Made by a program: the position numbers and the translations under genes
Source: Fimenecus sp051881455
GTDB lineage: Bacteria > Bacillota > Clostridia > Oscillospirales > Acutalibacteraceae
Assembly (NCBI GenBank): GCA_051881455.1
Contig: JBJEPX010000004.1
Coordinates: 1 to 64,000 of the forward strand
Length of the DNA: 64,000 nucleotides
Reading direction: 5' to 3'
Shown here: piece by piece, positions 8,321 through 16,780 of the stretch
How the letters are laid out: the number at the start of each line of letters is the position of its first letter
How positions within the stretch are numbered: the stretch's first letter is position 1
Notes under the pieces: model-generated
Told to the model about the DNA's origin: nothing
Databases searched by the model: none
What the model saw: only the letters and a program-made list of their open reading frames with translations

Positions 8321-9051
8321 AAGACAAGTCCAATGAAATCCTTGCATATATTGAAAACTCCTTGGAGCATTACTTCAACCGTGAAGCAGTACTGAAAGAA
8401 ACAGATTTTTCCAGCATTTTCCTCTATCAGCACAAGGAAAACAGCTCGTATATTGTTAAAATCTTTTCTTTAAATCCAAACGATGATGTTTTCAGAATTC
8501 TCAAGAATAAAGCTCACCCAAATTTACCCATAATTTTCGATGTTTGCGCTGATGATAACGGTATAACTGTTCTTGAAGAATACATTGAGGGCGACCGTTT
8601 GGATACGATTTTGGAAAACGGTCCGTTGGAAAAGAGAACTGCTTGCCGTTATGCCTGTCAGCTTTGCGATGCGCTTACATTTTTACATTCCTTCGGCATT
8701 ATTCACCGCGATATTAAGCCCTCAAATATTATTATTAAAAAGGACGGAACAGCGGTGCTTATTGATCTTTCCATTGCAAGGCTTATAAACGAAAACGACA
8801 CCGATACAAGGGAACTGGGTACGCCGGGCTTTGCCGCTCCAGAACAATTCGGGATTTCGCAATCCGGCAAGGAAACCGATATTTATGCCTTGGGTGTTCT
8901 TCTTAATTTAATGCTTACGGGCGTTCACCCAACAGTTAATATGCCCAAAGGACATTATAAAAGGATTATAAAAAAGGCAACTTCAACTCAAATGACGAAA
9001 AGATTTCACAGTGCAAAATCAATGAAAAAGCAGCTTTCACCGTTTACATAA
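8317..9051 (+). CDS. Ser/Thr protein kinase (Hanks type, minimal), probable AUA start
   Basis: The catalytic domain fills the protein. The ATP lysine lies in SYIVKIF. The catalytic loop is IIHRDIKPSNIII, the usual DFG is replaced by DLS (VLIDLSIARL), and the APE motif is GTPGFAAPEQF, followed by ETDIYALGVLL. The glycine-rich loop is poorly conserved. There is no membrane or PASTA region. No ATG, GTG or TTG precedes TTG 8362, yet the frame codes kinase-like sequence upstream (KDKSNEILAYIENS), and GGAGAGG at 8300-8306 sits 10 nt before ATA 8317. An ancestral ATGA overlap mutated to ATAA would explain this. ATT 8311 is the other candidate. If TTG 8362 is used the protein is 229 residues. Confidence 0.8.
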   Translation: MKDKSNEILAYIENSLEHYFNREAVLKETDFSSIFLYQHKENSSYIVKIFSLNPNDDVFRILKNKAHPNLPIIFDVCADDNGITVLEEYIEGDRLDTILENGPLEKRTACRYACQLCDALTFLHSFGIIHRDIKPSNIIIKKDGTAVLIDLSIARLINENDTDTRELGTPGFAAPEQFGISQSGKETDIYALGVLLNLMLTGVHPTVNMPKGHYKRIIKKATSTQMTKRFHSAKSMKKQLSPFT

Positions 9052-9083
9052 AAAACCGTGAGTTCACAAAACTCACGGTTTTC
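9052..9083. terminator. Bidirectional terminator between kinase and copA
   Basis: AAAACCGTGAGTT and AACTCACGGTTTT form a perfect stem, A-rich on the left and T-rich on the right. It serves the converging kinase (+) and copA (-) transcripts. Confidence 0.85.
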
Positions 9084-9085
9084 TT

Positions 9086-9289
9086 TTATTCTATAACCGT
9101 ATATCCTTTATCCTCAACGGCCTTTTTGATAACATCGTCGGACAAGTCTGTGTTAAGCTTTAATACTGCCGTGCCCTCTGTATGGCTGACGATTGCCTCA
9201 TCAACCTGAGGAAACTCCTCAAACATTTTCTTAACCGTTGCCTCGCAATGAGAGCACATCATACCTTCGATTTTTACTGTTTTTTCCAT
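9086..9289 (-). CDS. Nested CopZ-like copper chaperone (internal start in copA)
   Basis: This 67-residue HMA domain is in frame with and identical to the end of CopA. It begins at an internal ATG whose codons read MEKTVKIEGMMCSHCEATVK. On the minus strand AAAGGAG (9299-9305) lies 9 nt before that ATG, a ribosome-binding site as good as any in the window and placed exactly at the domain boundary. Size and MxCxxC motif match free CopZ, which delivers Cu(I) to CopA and CsoR. It may be made separately as well as fused. Known analogy: E. coli copA yields a separate chaperone through programmed frameshifting. Expression as a separate product is inference. Confidence 0.55.
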   Translation of the reverse strand: MEKTVKIEGMMCSHCEATVKKMFEEFPQVDEAIVSHTEGTAVLKLNTDLSDDVIKKAVEDKGYTVIE

Positions 9290-11581
9290 AGTTTTTGACT
9301 CCTTTATTTTTGATTTGATTTTTTTATCATGTTTACTGTTATGAATATCCTTAAAGTTTAACCGCAACGCATTTGTAACTACACATACGCTGGAAAGGCT
9401 CATTGCCGCCGCCGCAAACATTGGGCTTAACTGCAAGCCGAAAACAGGTATCAGCGCACCTGCCGCGAGAGGAATTCCCACGGCGTTATAAAAGAACGCC
9501 CAAAAGAGATTTTCGTGAATGTTGCAAAGAGCGGCTCGGCTCAGTCTTACAGCGGCAGGCACATCGGAAAGTCTGCTGTTCATGAGCACAACATCGGCGG
9601 CATCAATGGCAATATCCGTCCCCGCACCTATGGCGAACCCCATATCGGCGCTAGTCAATGCAGGAGCGTCGTTTATGCCGTCGCCAACCATTATTACCTT
9701 GCCCTGCTGTTTTAACTGCCTGATTACCTTTTCCTTGCCATCGGGGAGCACTCCTGCCGCAACATCATCAACACCTGCCGCCTTGCCTATTGCACGGGCG
9801 GTTTTTTCATTGTCACCTGTGAGCATTACAACTCGAAGTCCCATATTTTGCAGTTCCTTTATAGCTTTGGGACTATCCTCTTTTATCACATCGGCAACGG
9901 CAATCACGCCCAAAAGTTCACCGTTTTTACAAAACAGTAAAGGAGTTTTTCCCTCATCTGCTTTATCCTCCGCATTTTTTTGAATAATGTCTGGAACTTT
10001 TGCTTTTTCTCTGATAAAATTCAAACTGCCGCCGTAAATCTCATCATTTTCAAACTTTGCATATAGTCCGTTCCCCGGCAGAGCCTCAAAATCTGTCACG
10101 ACAAAACGCTGAATACCCATTTCCTCGCCTTTTGCCGTAATCGCTCTTGAAAGCGGGTGCTCACTGTGAAATTCAAGGGAAAAAGCGGTGGTCAAAAGCT
10201 CATTTTCGGTAATACCTTCAGCAGGGATAATATCTGTAACTTCGGGCTTACCCATAGTAATTGTGCCTGTTTTATCAAGCACGGCTATCTGTGCTTTGCC
10301 TGTCTGTTCGAGGGACTCGGCGTTTTTAAAGAGAATACCGTTTTTTGCCCCTACTCCGTTACCTACCATAATGGCAACGGGAGTGGCAAGCCCCAAAGCG
10401 CATGGACAGCTTATTACAAGCACGGAAATTCCCCTTGCAAGAGCAAAGCCGAAGCCCTGCCCCACAATAAGCCAAACGATAACGGTTATTACCGCCATTA
10501 CAGTTACAACGGGAACGAACACGCCGGAAACACGGTCTGCCGCTTTTGCGATGGGTGCTTTTGTGGCGGCGGCATCGCTGACAGTTTTAATTATTTGTGA
10601 AAGAGTTGTATCCTCACCTACCCGAGTTGCCTCGCACTTAATATATCCCGACTGATTTATGGTTGCGGCAGACACCCTATCTCCCACGGTTTTATCGGCA
10701 GGTATGCTTTCACCCGTCAAAGCCGACTCATCAACTGCCGTTGTGCCCTCAAGAATAATGCCGTCAACAGGAATACTCCCGCCGGGGCGTACAACAAATA
10801 TATCACCTTTTCGGATATTCTCAACAGGCACCTCTGTTTCAACGCCGTCTGTTATTACCACGGCGGTTTTAGGTGCCAAATTCATAAGTCCTTTCAGCGC
10901 ATCGGTGGTTTTGCCCTTTGACCGTGCTTCAAGCATTTTACCCACGGTAATAAGGGTGAGAATCATTGCGGCGGATTCAAAATAGAACTCGTGCATATAG
11001 CCCATCACAGCCGCCGTGTCACCTTTTAACTGTGCATCGGTCATGGCAAAAAGCACATATGTGCTGTATATAAATGCGGCGCTCGCACCGAGAGCCACAA
11101 GTGTGTCCATATTGGGAGAACGGTGTAAAAGCCCCTTAAAGCCGCTTATAAAGAATTTTTGGTTGATTACCATTACAATTGCCGTTAAAAGCAACTGTAA
11201 CAATCCCATGGCAATATGATTTCCCGTCAATATGGAGGGCAACGGCCAGCCCCACATCATATGCCCCATTGAAATATACATTAAAACTATTAAAAACACT
11301 AACGAGGCAATAAGTCGCTTTTTAAGCTTGGGAGTTTCTGTATCTTTTAACACATCATCGGATTTTGACGGTGATTTTGTGCTTCTCTTTAAAGCGGCAC
11401 CGTAGCCTGCCGCCCTGACAGCATCTATTATTTTTTCAGAAGACGCCGTACCCTCAACGCCCATTGAATTTGTCAAAAGGTTGACCGCACAAGAGGTTAC
11501 GCCGTCCACACCCGTTACGGCTTTTTCCACACGGGCGGCACAGGCGGCACAGCTCATTCCGCTGACAGAATATTGAGTCAT
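9086..11581 (-). CDS. copA: Copper-exporting P1B-type ATPase with C-terminal CopZ-like domain
   Basis: The 831-residue protein is longer than a standard single-HMA CopA. Residues 1-70 are an HMA domain (GMSCAACAARVEKAV). The membrane and pump core holds TGES in the actuator, SCPCALGLATP (Cu-binding CPC in the sixth core helix), the phosphorylation motif DKTGT, the SEHPLSRA HP loop and GDGINDAPAL. After the last two helices and a Lys-rich linker (KHDKKIKSKIKESK), residues ~765-831 form a second HMA domain (GMMCSHCEATVKKMF). It exports Cu(I) from the cytosol. The start ATG 11581 follows AAGGTGA. It lies 9 bases after csoR, within a CsoR-controlled operon. The C-terminal HMA has its own in-frame start. 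Confidence 0.97.
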   Translation of the reverse strand: MTQYSVSGMSCAACAARVEKAVTGVDGVTSCAVNLLTNSMGVEGTASSEKIIDAVRAAGYGAALKRSTKSPSKSDDVLKDTETPKLKKRLIASLVFLIVLMYISMGHMMWGWPLPSILTGNHIAMGLLQLLLTAIVMVINQKFFISGFKGLLHRSPNMDTLVALGASAAFIYSTYVLFAMTDAQLKGDTAAVMGYMHEFYFESAAMILTLITVGKMLEARSKGKTTDALKGLMNLAPKTAVVITDGVETEVPVENIRKGDIFVVRPGGSIPVDGIILEGTTAVDESALTGESIPADKTVGDRVSAATINQSGYIKCEATRVGEDTTLSQIIKTVSDAAATKAPIAKAADRVSGVFVPVVTVMAVITVIVWLIVGQGFGFALARGISVLVISCPCALGLATPVAIMVGNGVGAKNGILFKNAESLEQTGKAQIAVLDKTGTITMGKPEVTDIIPAEGITENELLTTAFSLEFHSEHPLSRAITAKGEEMGIQRFVVTDFEALPGNGLYAKFENDEIYGGSLNFIREKAKVPDIIQKNAEDKADEGKTPLLFCKNGELLGVIAVADVIKEDSPKAIKELQNMGLRVVMLTGDNEKTARAIGKAAGVDDVAAGVLPDGKEKVIRQLKQQGKVIMVGDGINDAPALTSADMGFAIGAGTDIAIDAADVVLMNSRLSDVPAAVRLSRAALCNIHENLFWAFFYNAVGIPLAAGALIPVFGLQLSPMFAAAAMSLSSVCVVTNALRLNFKDIHNSKHDKKIKSKIKESKTMEKTVKIEGMMCSHCEATVKKMFEEFPQVDEAIVSHTEGTAVLKLNTDLSDDVIKKAVEDKGYTVIE

Positions 11582-11590
11582 AATTTCACC

Positions 11591-11893
11591 TTATTTCATA
11601 AGCTTTTGCAAGGTTTTGAGCAAATCGTCAACCGTTTCAGTTTTTCCTGCCTTAATATCGTCTGTAACGCAAGTCTTGATATGATTTGCAAGTAATTCTT
11701 TATTAAAAGCATTAAGCGCCGCATTAACTGCGGACACCTGTATTATTATGTCCGTACAGCAAGCGTTTTTTTCAACCATTCCGCGGATTCCCCGAATTTG
11801 CCCCTCAATACGGTTAAGACGATTGATAAGCGATTTATATTCCTCCTCGGAACGCATTTTTGTTTTATGACAGCAGTTGCAGTTGTTCTCCAT
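11591..11893 (-). CDS. csoR: Copper-sensing transcriptional repressor CsoR
   Basis: The 100-residue all-helical repressor carries the Cu(I) ligand set Cys-His-Cys: a Cys in EKNACCTDII and the His and Cys in ANHIKTCV. The INRLNRIEGQIRGIRGMV helix is typical of the DUF156/CsoR family. An N-terminal Cys/His-rich extension (MENNCNCCHKTK) might bind metal but is not part of the core. Cu(I) binding releases the operator and induces copA. It is the first gene of the operon, directly behind an operator that overlaps a consensus promoter. Confidence 0.95.
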   Translation of the reverse strand: MENNCNCCHKTKMRSEEEYKSLINRLNRIEGQIRGIRGMVEKNACCTDIIIQVSAVNAALNAFNKELLANHIKTCVTDDIKAGKTETVDDLLKTLQKLMK

Positions 11894-11925
11894 TACAGTT
11901 ACCTCACTTGGATTTTCATATTTTC

Positions 11926-11954
11926 ATTATATACCCCCATAGGGTATATGTCAA
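11926..11954 (-). promoter_or_regulatory. csoR-copA promoter with embedded CsoR operator
   Basis: On the minus strand TTGACA (11949-11954) and TATAAT (11926-11931) are 17 nt apart, a perfect consensus promoter. The inverted repeat ATATACCC-N5-GGGTATAT (11929-11949) fills the spacer and touches both boxes. A GC-rich core flanked by TATA arms is the usual form of a Firmicute CsoR site, so bound repressor would occlude RNA polymerase directly. Confidence 0.85.
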
Positions 11955-11963
11955 GGGGTAAAA

Positions 11964-12170
11964 AATTTTCCCCTTTTGGGGAATTTTCAATTTTTCATTT
12001 TCAACTCTCAATTAAAAAAAGTACGGGCGATTCACGAATCGCCCGTAAAATTACATACAAATTCATATATTGTTTTGAGATATTCACCTCATCAGTCGGC
12101 TGTGCCGACAGCTTCCCCTCAAGGGGAAGCCAATTTACGGTGGGAGCAGACGGTCCCCTACAACAACGCC
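11964..12170. repeat. Cluster of non-coding hairpins, including dispersed palindrome copy 2
   Basis: Between csoR and folD lie an AT-rich hairpin around CCCCTTTTGGGG, the palindrome ACGGGCGATTCACGAATCGC (starting at 12023) shared with 4997 and 36978, and two hairpins, GTCGGCTGTGCCGAC and CTTCCCCTCAAGGGGAAG. The last two copy the architecture but not the sequence of the other loci. I see no gene here. Confidence 0.7.
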
Positions 12171-12176
12171 GTGAAA

Positions 12177-13028
12177 TTATTTATTAAAATGTTGTTTTGA
12201 TGCTGTGAGTGTATTTTTGAGAAGCATCGTAATGGTCATGGGGCCTACGCCGCCTGGTACGGGAGTGATAAATGAGCATTTGTCCTTAACCGCTTCAAAA
12301 TCCACATCGCCGCAAAGTTTACCCTCTGCGTTTCTGTTCATACCGACATCAACAACAACGGCGCCGTCCTTTACCATATCGGGCGTTACAAAATATGCCT
12401 TGCCCACTGCGGCAACGAGAATATCCGCCCGTCTTGTTACCTCTTTTAGGTTCTTTGTTCTTGAATGGCAGATTGTAACAGTTCCGTTTTGACCGAGGAG
12501 AAGCATTGCCATAGGCTTGCCCACAATATTACTTCTGCCGATTACAACACATTCCTTGCCCTCAACGGAAATATCATAGTATTTGAGCATTTCCATAATT
12601 CCTGCCGGTGTGCAGGGCAAAAATGAATGGTCGCCAATCATAATATGGCCTGTATTAACAGGGTGGAAAGCGTCAACATCCTTATGAGGAGCAATGGCGT
12701 TAAGTACCTTTTTTTCATCTATCTGTGAGGGTAGCGGCAACTGACAGAGAATACCGTCAACTGCATTGTCTTTATTGAGCTTTTCAACAAGTGCTAATAA
12801 CTCTTCTGTGGTTGTTTCTTCGGGGAGGGCATATTCAAATGACTCCATTCCCACCTCGGCACAGCCTTTTTTCTTATTGTTTACATAAACCCGTGATGCG
12901 GGATTATTGCCCACTATTATAACGGCAAGTCCTGTGCTTTTGCCCTCTTTTTTGAGCGCTTCAACCTCTTTTTTTATACTTTCGCGCACAGACGCCGCAA
13001 CCTCTTTACCGTCAATAATCTTATACAC
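12177..13028 (-). CDS. folD: Bifunctional methylenetetrahydrofolate dehydrogenase/cyclohydrolase FolD
   Basis: The 283-residue protein interconverts 5,10-methylene-, methenyl- and 10-formyl-tetrahydrofolate with NADP. Visible motifs are the active-site Tyr and Lys in SRVYVNNKKKGC, DGILCQLPLP, the nucleotide-binding GRSNIVGKPMA and the C-terminal signature TPVPGGVGPMT. The start is GTG 13028, preceded by AAGGAG with 10-nt spacing; the open frame extends further upstream, but that part lies inside lgt and has no family similarity. It overlaps the lgt stop by 8 bp. It is the last gene of the M16-M16-lgt-folD operon. Confidence 0.95.
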   Translation of the reverse strand: MYKIIDGKEVAASVRESIKKEVEALKKEGKSTGLAVIIVGNNPASRVYVNNKKKGCAEVGMESFEYALPEETTTEELLALVEKLNKDNAVDGILCQLPLPSQIDEKKVLNAIAPHKDVDAFHPVNTGHIMIGDHSFLPCTPAGIMEMLKYYDISVEGKECVVIGRSNIVGKPMAMLLLGQNGTVTICHSRTKNLKEVTRRADILVAAVGKAYFVTPDMVKDGAVVVDVGMNRNAEGKLCGDVDFEAVKDKCSFITPVPGGVGPMTITMLLKNTLTASKQHFNK

Positions 13029-13953
13029 TGCTTTTGTTCTCCTTATACTCTTTAACTTTCTGCTCTTTTTCTTTCTGTATCTGGATAAACTTTGCAACGG
13101 TCAATGCAGTACAGCAAACCACAAGTACCATAGAGAGCACCTGCGAAACGCGCAGATTTGTAGAGCCGATATAAAGACTGTCCGTACGAAGGCCCTCGAC
13201 CACGGCTCTTTCAAGTCCGTAAATTATACCGTAGCCCAAAATAAGCTGACCGTCAAACTTTCTGAATTTTTGACAAACAATAAACAGTATTACAAAGCCT
13301 ATAAGACACCATAGAGATTCGTAAAGGAAAGTGGGGTGAACAGGAAGGTCGGCGTCCATTTGAATTCCGTTTTGAGCAAAAGTTCCGTAATTGGCGGTTA
13401 TGTACGCGGATATTTTGTCGCTTGTCATCCCCCATGGGAGAGTTGTGTTTGTGCCGAAAGCCTCCTGATTGGTAAAGTTTCCCCATCTGCCGATACCCTG
13501 ACCTATAAGGAAACTCATTCCTGCCAAATCAAGCAGCTTGTAAAAATTCAAATCAATCTTTTTACAAACGAAAAAGGCAACTATCAAGGCGCCGATAATT
13601 CCGCCGTAAATAGCAAGACCGCCCTCCCATATTTTGAAAATTGAGAGCAAATCGTTTTTATAACTGTCCCATTCAAATGCAACATAATAAAGTCTTGCGC
13701 CAACTATTCCGCCGATTGTGCCGTAAATGAGCACATCAAGCATTTTATCAAGGTCCATTTTCCATTTATAAGCCATTCTGCCGCCGAAAAGCACGGCAAG
13801 AGTAAAGCCCAATGCAATAATTACGCCGTAAAACTTAATGGTAATATCAATATCCCAGCCGGGGATTGTGAATTCCACAAGATTTTCATAAACATCAAGT
13901 TTCCAGCCCAATTTCGGGAACTCAACGAGAGTATAATCGGTTAAAAATTTCAT
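13021..13953 (-). CDS. lgt: Prolipoprotein diacylglyceryl transferase
   Basis: The 310-residue polytopic membrane protein has about seven hydrophobic segments. It holds the Lgt signature GQGIGRWGNFTNQEAFG, GGIVGARLYYV upstream and EGLRTDSLYIG near the end. Lgt attaches diacylglycerol to the lipobox cysteine of prolipoproteins such as the peptide-binding protein at 31240. The N-terminus is ~20 residues longer than in many homologues. The tail is Lys/Glu-rich (KEKEQKVKEYKENKS). It starts 15 bases after the M16 stop. Confidence 0.96.
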   Translation of the reverse strand: MKFLTDYTLVEFPKLGWKLDVYENLVEFTIPGWDIDITIKFYGVIIALGFTLAVLFGGRMAYKWKMDLDKMLDVLIYGTIGGIVGARLYYVAFEWDSYKNDLLSIFKIWEGGLAIYGGIIGALIVAFFVCKKIDLNFYKLLDLAGMSFLIGQGIGRWGNFTNQEAFGTNTTLPWGMTSDKISAYITANYGTFAQNGIQMDADLPVHPTFLYESLWCLIGFVILFIVCQKFRKFDGQLILGYGIIYGLERAVVEGLRTDSLYIGSTNLRVSQVLSMVLVVCCTALTVAKFIQIQKEKEQKVKEYKENKSSV

Positions 13954-13968
13954 ACGGTATCTCCCTTG

Positions 13969-15240
13969 CTACATTATAATTGACATTGAAGAATTTTCAA
14001 TGTTTATTGCATTTCTTAAACGAGAGTCAATATCCTCGGCTGTTATACTTTCAAGCACCGAAAGGCGTTCAAAAAGACCGCAACCGCTGAAATATTCACC
14101 CACAAGGTCATTGGCTATTGAATCTATATCGTTAAAATTCATTATAAAACTGCCGTAATGCTTTTTCTTGATACGGTCAAAGTCCTCACGGCTGACGCCC
14201 TCTTTTTTCACACGCATAATTTCTTCGTTTATGCGCTCGCGCACCTTTTCACAGTTTGTGCTTTCCCCCGTGAAAATATGGGCGGAGTATCCGTAACCTT
14301 CAAAATATTCCGTATCAAATGTGGTATTCACAAGCCCCTCGCTTATCAGCTCCTCATAAAGATTTGAGGTCTTGCCCGCAATAATATCAAGAAGAATTGC
14401 GCTTTCAAGGGACTCCTTTAAGGTTCTTTCGGGAGTTTTTACATTCTCTTTATAGCCTATTGCGAAAATAGGCATTGCCACGCTGAGTTTTCTCGTAACC
14501 GTATCCTGAACAACTGTTTCGGGCTCAGGTTCAAAGCTGCGTTCAATTTTCTTGGATACCTTGGGTTTGAGTATTCTATCCGCCACGCTCAGCACCTGCT
14601 CCACGGTAACATTGCCTGCCACAGCAAGCGCCATGTTTGCGGGATTATAAAAGGTTTCGTAACAGCTGTAAAGCAAATCCGCTGTAATATGGCTTATAGA
14701 CTCCACCGTACCTGCTATGTCGATTTTTACGGGGTGCTTATGGTACATTGCACGAAGAAGAGAGAAAAGGAACTCCCAACCGGGGTCATCGTTGCACATT
14801 TTTATTTCCTGCCCGATTATTCCCTGTTCTTTTTGAACGGTTTCGGGAGTGAAATAAGGATTGCTTACAAAATCAAGCAGTATTTCGAGGGACTGCCGGA
14901 AATTACCGCTGCATGAGAAGAGATAACAAGTTTTATCAAAAGATGTGTAAGCATTTGCTGAGGCTCCTGTTTTTGCATATCTTGCAAAAGCGTCCAACTC
15001 CTCGCTTTCAAAAAGCTTGTGTTCAAGAAAATGGGCAATTCCCTCGGGAACAGCAATAAAATCCTTTTCGCCCTCTAATCTGAATCGGGTATCTATTGAG
15101 CCGTATTTTGTACCGAATACCGCATATGCAGAGGAATAGTTTTCCTTGGGATAAACGAAAATTTTAAGTCCCGAGGAATGGTCAATTTCATAATAACTGT
15201 CATTTAAAAGTTCGTTTTTAATTTCTTTTATATTATTCAT
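13969..15240 (-). CDS. M16 family zinc peptidase (YmfH-like, catalytic partner)
   Basis: The 423-residue protein has the inverted zinc motif HFLEH (EGIAHFLEHKLFES, ~residue 67) and the downstream Glu in GIIGQEIKMC, so the metal site looks complete. The second half is the typical non-metal-binding M16 repeat. Bacillus YmfH and AlbF are the closest types known to me. The gene immediately upstream codes an M16 protein without HxxEH, and the two probably form a heterodimer. The start overlaps the partner by 8 bp. Substrate unknown; peptide processing is plausible. Confidence 0.85.
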   Translation of the reverse strand: MNNIKEIKNELLNDSYYEIDHSSGLKIFVYPKENYSSAYAVFGTKYGSIDTRFRLEGEKDFIAVPEGIAHFLEHKLFESEELDAFARYAKTGASANAYTSFDKTCYLFSCSGNFRQSLEILLDFVSNPYFTPETVQKEQGIIGQEIKMCNDDPGWEFLFSLLRAMYHKHPVKIDIAGTVESISHITADLLYSCYETFYNPANMALAVAGNVTVEQVLSVADRILKPKVSKKIERSFEPEPETVVQDTVTRKLSVAMPIFAIGYKENVKTPERTLKESLESAILLDIIAGKTSNLYEELISEGLVNTTFDTEYFEGYGYSAHIFTGESTNCEKVRERINEEIMRVKKEGVSREDFDRIKKKHYGSFIMNFNDIDSIANDLVGEYFSGCGLFERLSVLESITAEDIDSRLRNAINIENSSMSIIM

Positions 15241-16516
15241 CGCCCTCAGCCTCCCCCGAAAGAAGATAAACGGAATCCACGGTTACTTTTTTTGCGCACT
15301 CAATTACCTGCTCCCGCGTAACTTCGGAAAGCTTTTCGGCGTATTCTTCACCGTCAATCAACTCACCGTCAAACGCCTGCGAAGCTATAAAAGTGCAAAC
15401 CGAAACAGGCGAGTCGCCCACGCCTATGAAAGCGTCTGACAAAGCCGAAATTGAAGATTCAAAATCCTCATTTGTAAACTCACCGTTTTTCATTATATCA
15501 AGCTGATTTAATATTTCGTGAAGAGCCTGACGGTAATTTTCTTCCTCAATACCGCTTTGAACAAATATAATGCCCTTTTCACGCAAAAGCCTTGCGCCGC
15601 AGTAATAGCAAAGGCTCATTTTTTCACGCACATTCATAAAAAGCCTTGAATACGGTCCGCCGCCGAAAATATCGGTCATTACCCTGTATGCAAAATAATT
15701 ATCGTCGGAATTTTTCATACCTGTGCGAAGGCCTATAACAAGCTTTGCCTGATTTACTTCCATCTGCTCATTAAAATACCGAATATTATCCGCTTTTTCC
15801 ACATACACCGTTTCAAGTGCCTTGGGGGCTCTTTCCTTAACGGAGTTTGCAAAATCCGTAAATTTTTCCGTAAGCATATTGCCGTCAAGACTGCCGCAAA
15901 CGGTTATTACAACCGTTGAGGATTTCAGCATATCCTCATATGCTTCAAAGAGCTTTTCGCCGTCAAGCTCTTTTATGTCGTTTTCAAGCTTTTCGCGGTC
16001 AATTCCGTAAGGCTCATCACTGCACATCAGCTGACGAAGCCTTGACACGGCATAAGCACGCTTATCGTTCTTTTCAGCCTCAATATTTTCAAGAGTAAAG
16101 CGAATTTCACGGGCGGTGAATTCCCTGTCAAAACAGCCGTTTTCACAATTGGGATTTTTAATAATATCAATGAGAAAATCAACTGCGGCCTCCGAAATTT
16201 TACTGCCGTCAAGTGAAAAGCGATCGTCGGGCAGTTCCATTGAAAAGCGGATTCTCACCTTTTCGCCCACGGTGGCAATATCCGAATAAAAATCAGCACC
16301 GTAAAGACTTTCGATTTTACCATTAAAGGTTTTAAAGGTGTTGTACCGTTTTGAGGTGTGCCCCATAAGGGATGACAGCACATTCTGCGCCGCAAAATGA
16401 CGGGATATGGGCAAATAAAAATCAAATTTAATGCAATTTGTTTTAAATTTCTCGCTGTTGATGCAAATGAGCTTTACGCCCTTTGCTATTTCTCTGTACG
16501 CCGAAACGCTCACCAA
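15233..16516 (-). CDS. M16 family protein lacking the zinc motif (YmfF-like partner)
   Basis: This is a 427-residue M16 homologue without HxxEH: the corresponding region reads AQNVLSSLMGHTSKRYN. It keeps the M16 fold markers (GGGPYSRLFMNVREKMSLCYY). It is therefore probably the non-catalytic subunit of the pair with the next gene, as in YmfF/YmfH and AlbE/AlbF. The start is TTG 16516 or GTG 16513 behind AGGGTGA; the choice changes one residue. It is the first gene of the four-gene operon. Confidence 0.8.
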   Translation of the reverse strand: MVSVSAYREIAKGVKLICINSEKFKTNCIKFDFYLPISRHFAAQNVLSSLMGHTSKRYNTFKTFNGKIESLYGADFYSDIATVGEKVRIRFSMELPDDRFSLDGSKISEAAVDFLIDIIKNPNCENGCFDREFTAREIRFTLENIEAEKNDKRAYAVSRLRQLMCSDEPYGIDREKLENDIKELDGEKLFEAYEDMLKSSTVVITVCGSLDGNMLTEKFTDFANSVKERAPKALETVYVEKADNIRYFNEQMEVNQAKLVIGLRTGMKNSDDNYFAYRVMTDIFGGGPYSRLFMNVREKMSLCYYCGARLLREKGIIFVQSGIEEENYRQALHEILNQLDIMKNGEFTNEDFESSISALSDAFIGVGDSPVSVCTFIASQAFDGELIDGEEYAEKLSEVTREQVIECAKKVTVDSVYLLSGEAEGDE

Positions 16517-16780
16517 GCTTCACCCTGTCTTTTCTAACACGGATACCTAAATGCACATATCCGCATTTAATAGTTTAATAATTAGTTTACCATATTTCGG
16601 AAGTTTTTTCTACTGTTTTACAGATGTTTTTTGATTTGCCTGTTTATTTTTCCCTTTCGCGGTGCAAAATAACCAAAACAGATATGAAATATTTGTAAAT
16701 ATCGCAAAATAATCATTGACTTTAATTACCATTTACAATAAAATAAATAAGATATGTAGAAAAACTGTTAAGGTGACAAT
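16517..16780. promoter_or_regulatory. Divergent intergenic region; promoter of the radical SAM gene
   Basis: The 264-bp AT-rich spacer separates the leftward M16 operon from the rightward radical SAM gene. TTGACT (16716-16721) and TAAAAT (16739-16744) with a 17-nt spacer form a good rightward promoter about 35 nt before the ATG. No equally clear leftward promoter is seen. There is no RNA gene or riboswitch that I can recognise. Confidence 0.7.

Noticed and set aside
12951..13100. Tetrahydrofolate riboswitch before folD
   Set aside because: folD overlaps lgt and has no untranslated leader.
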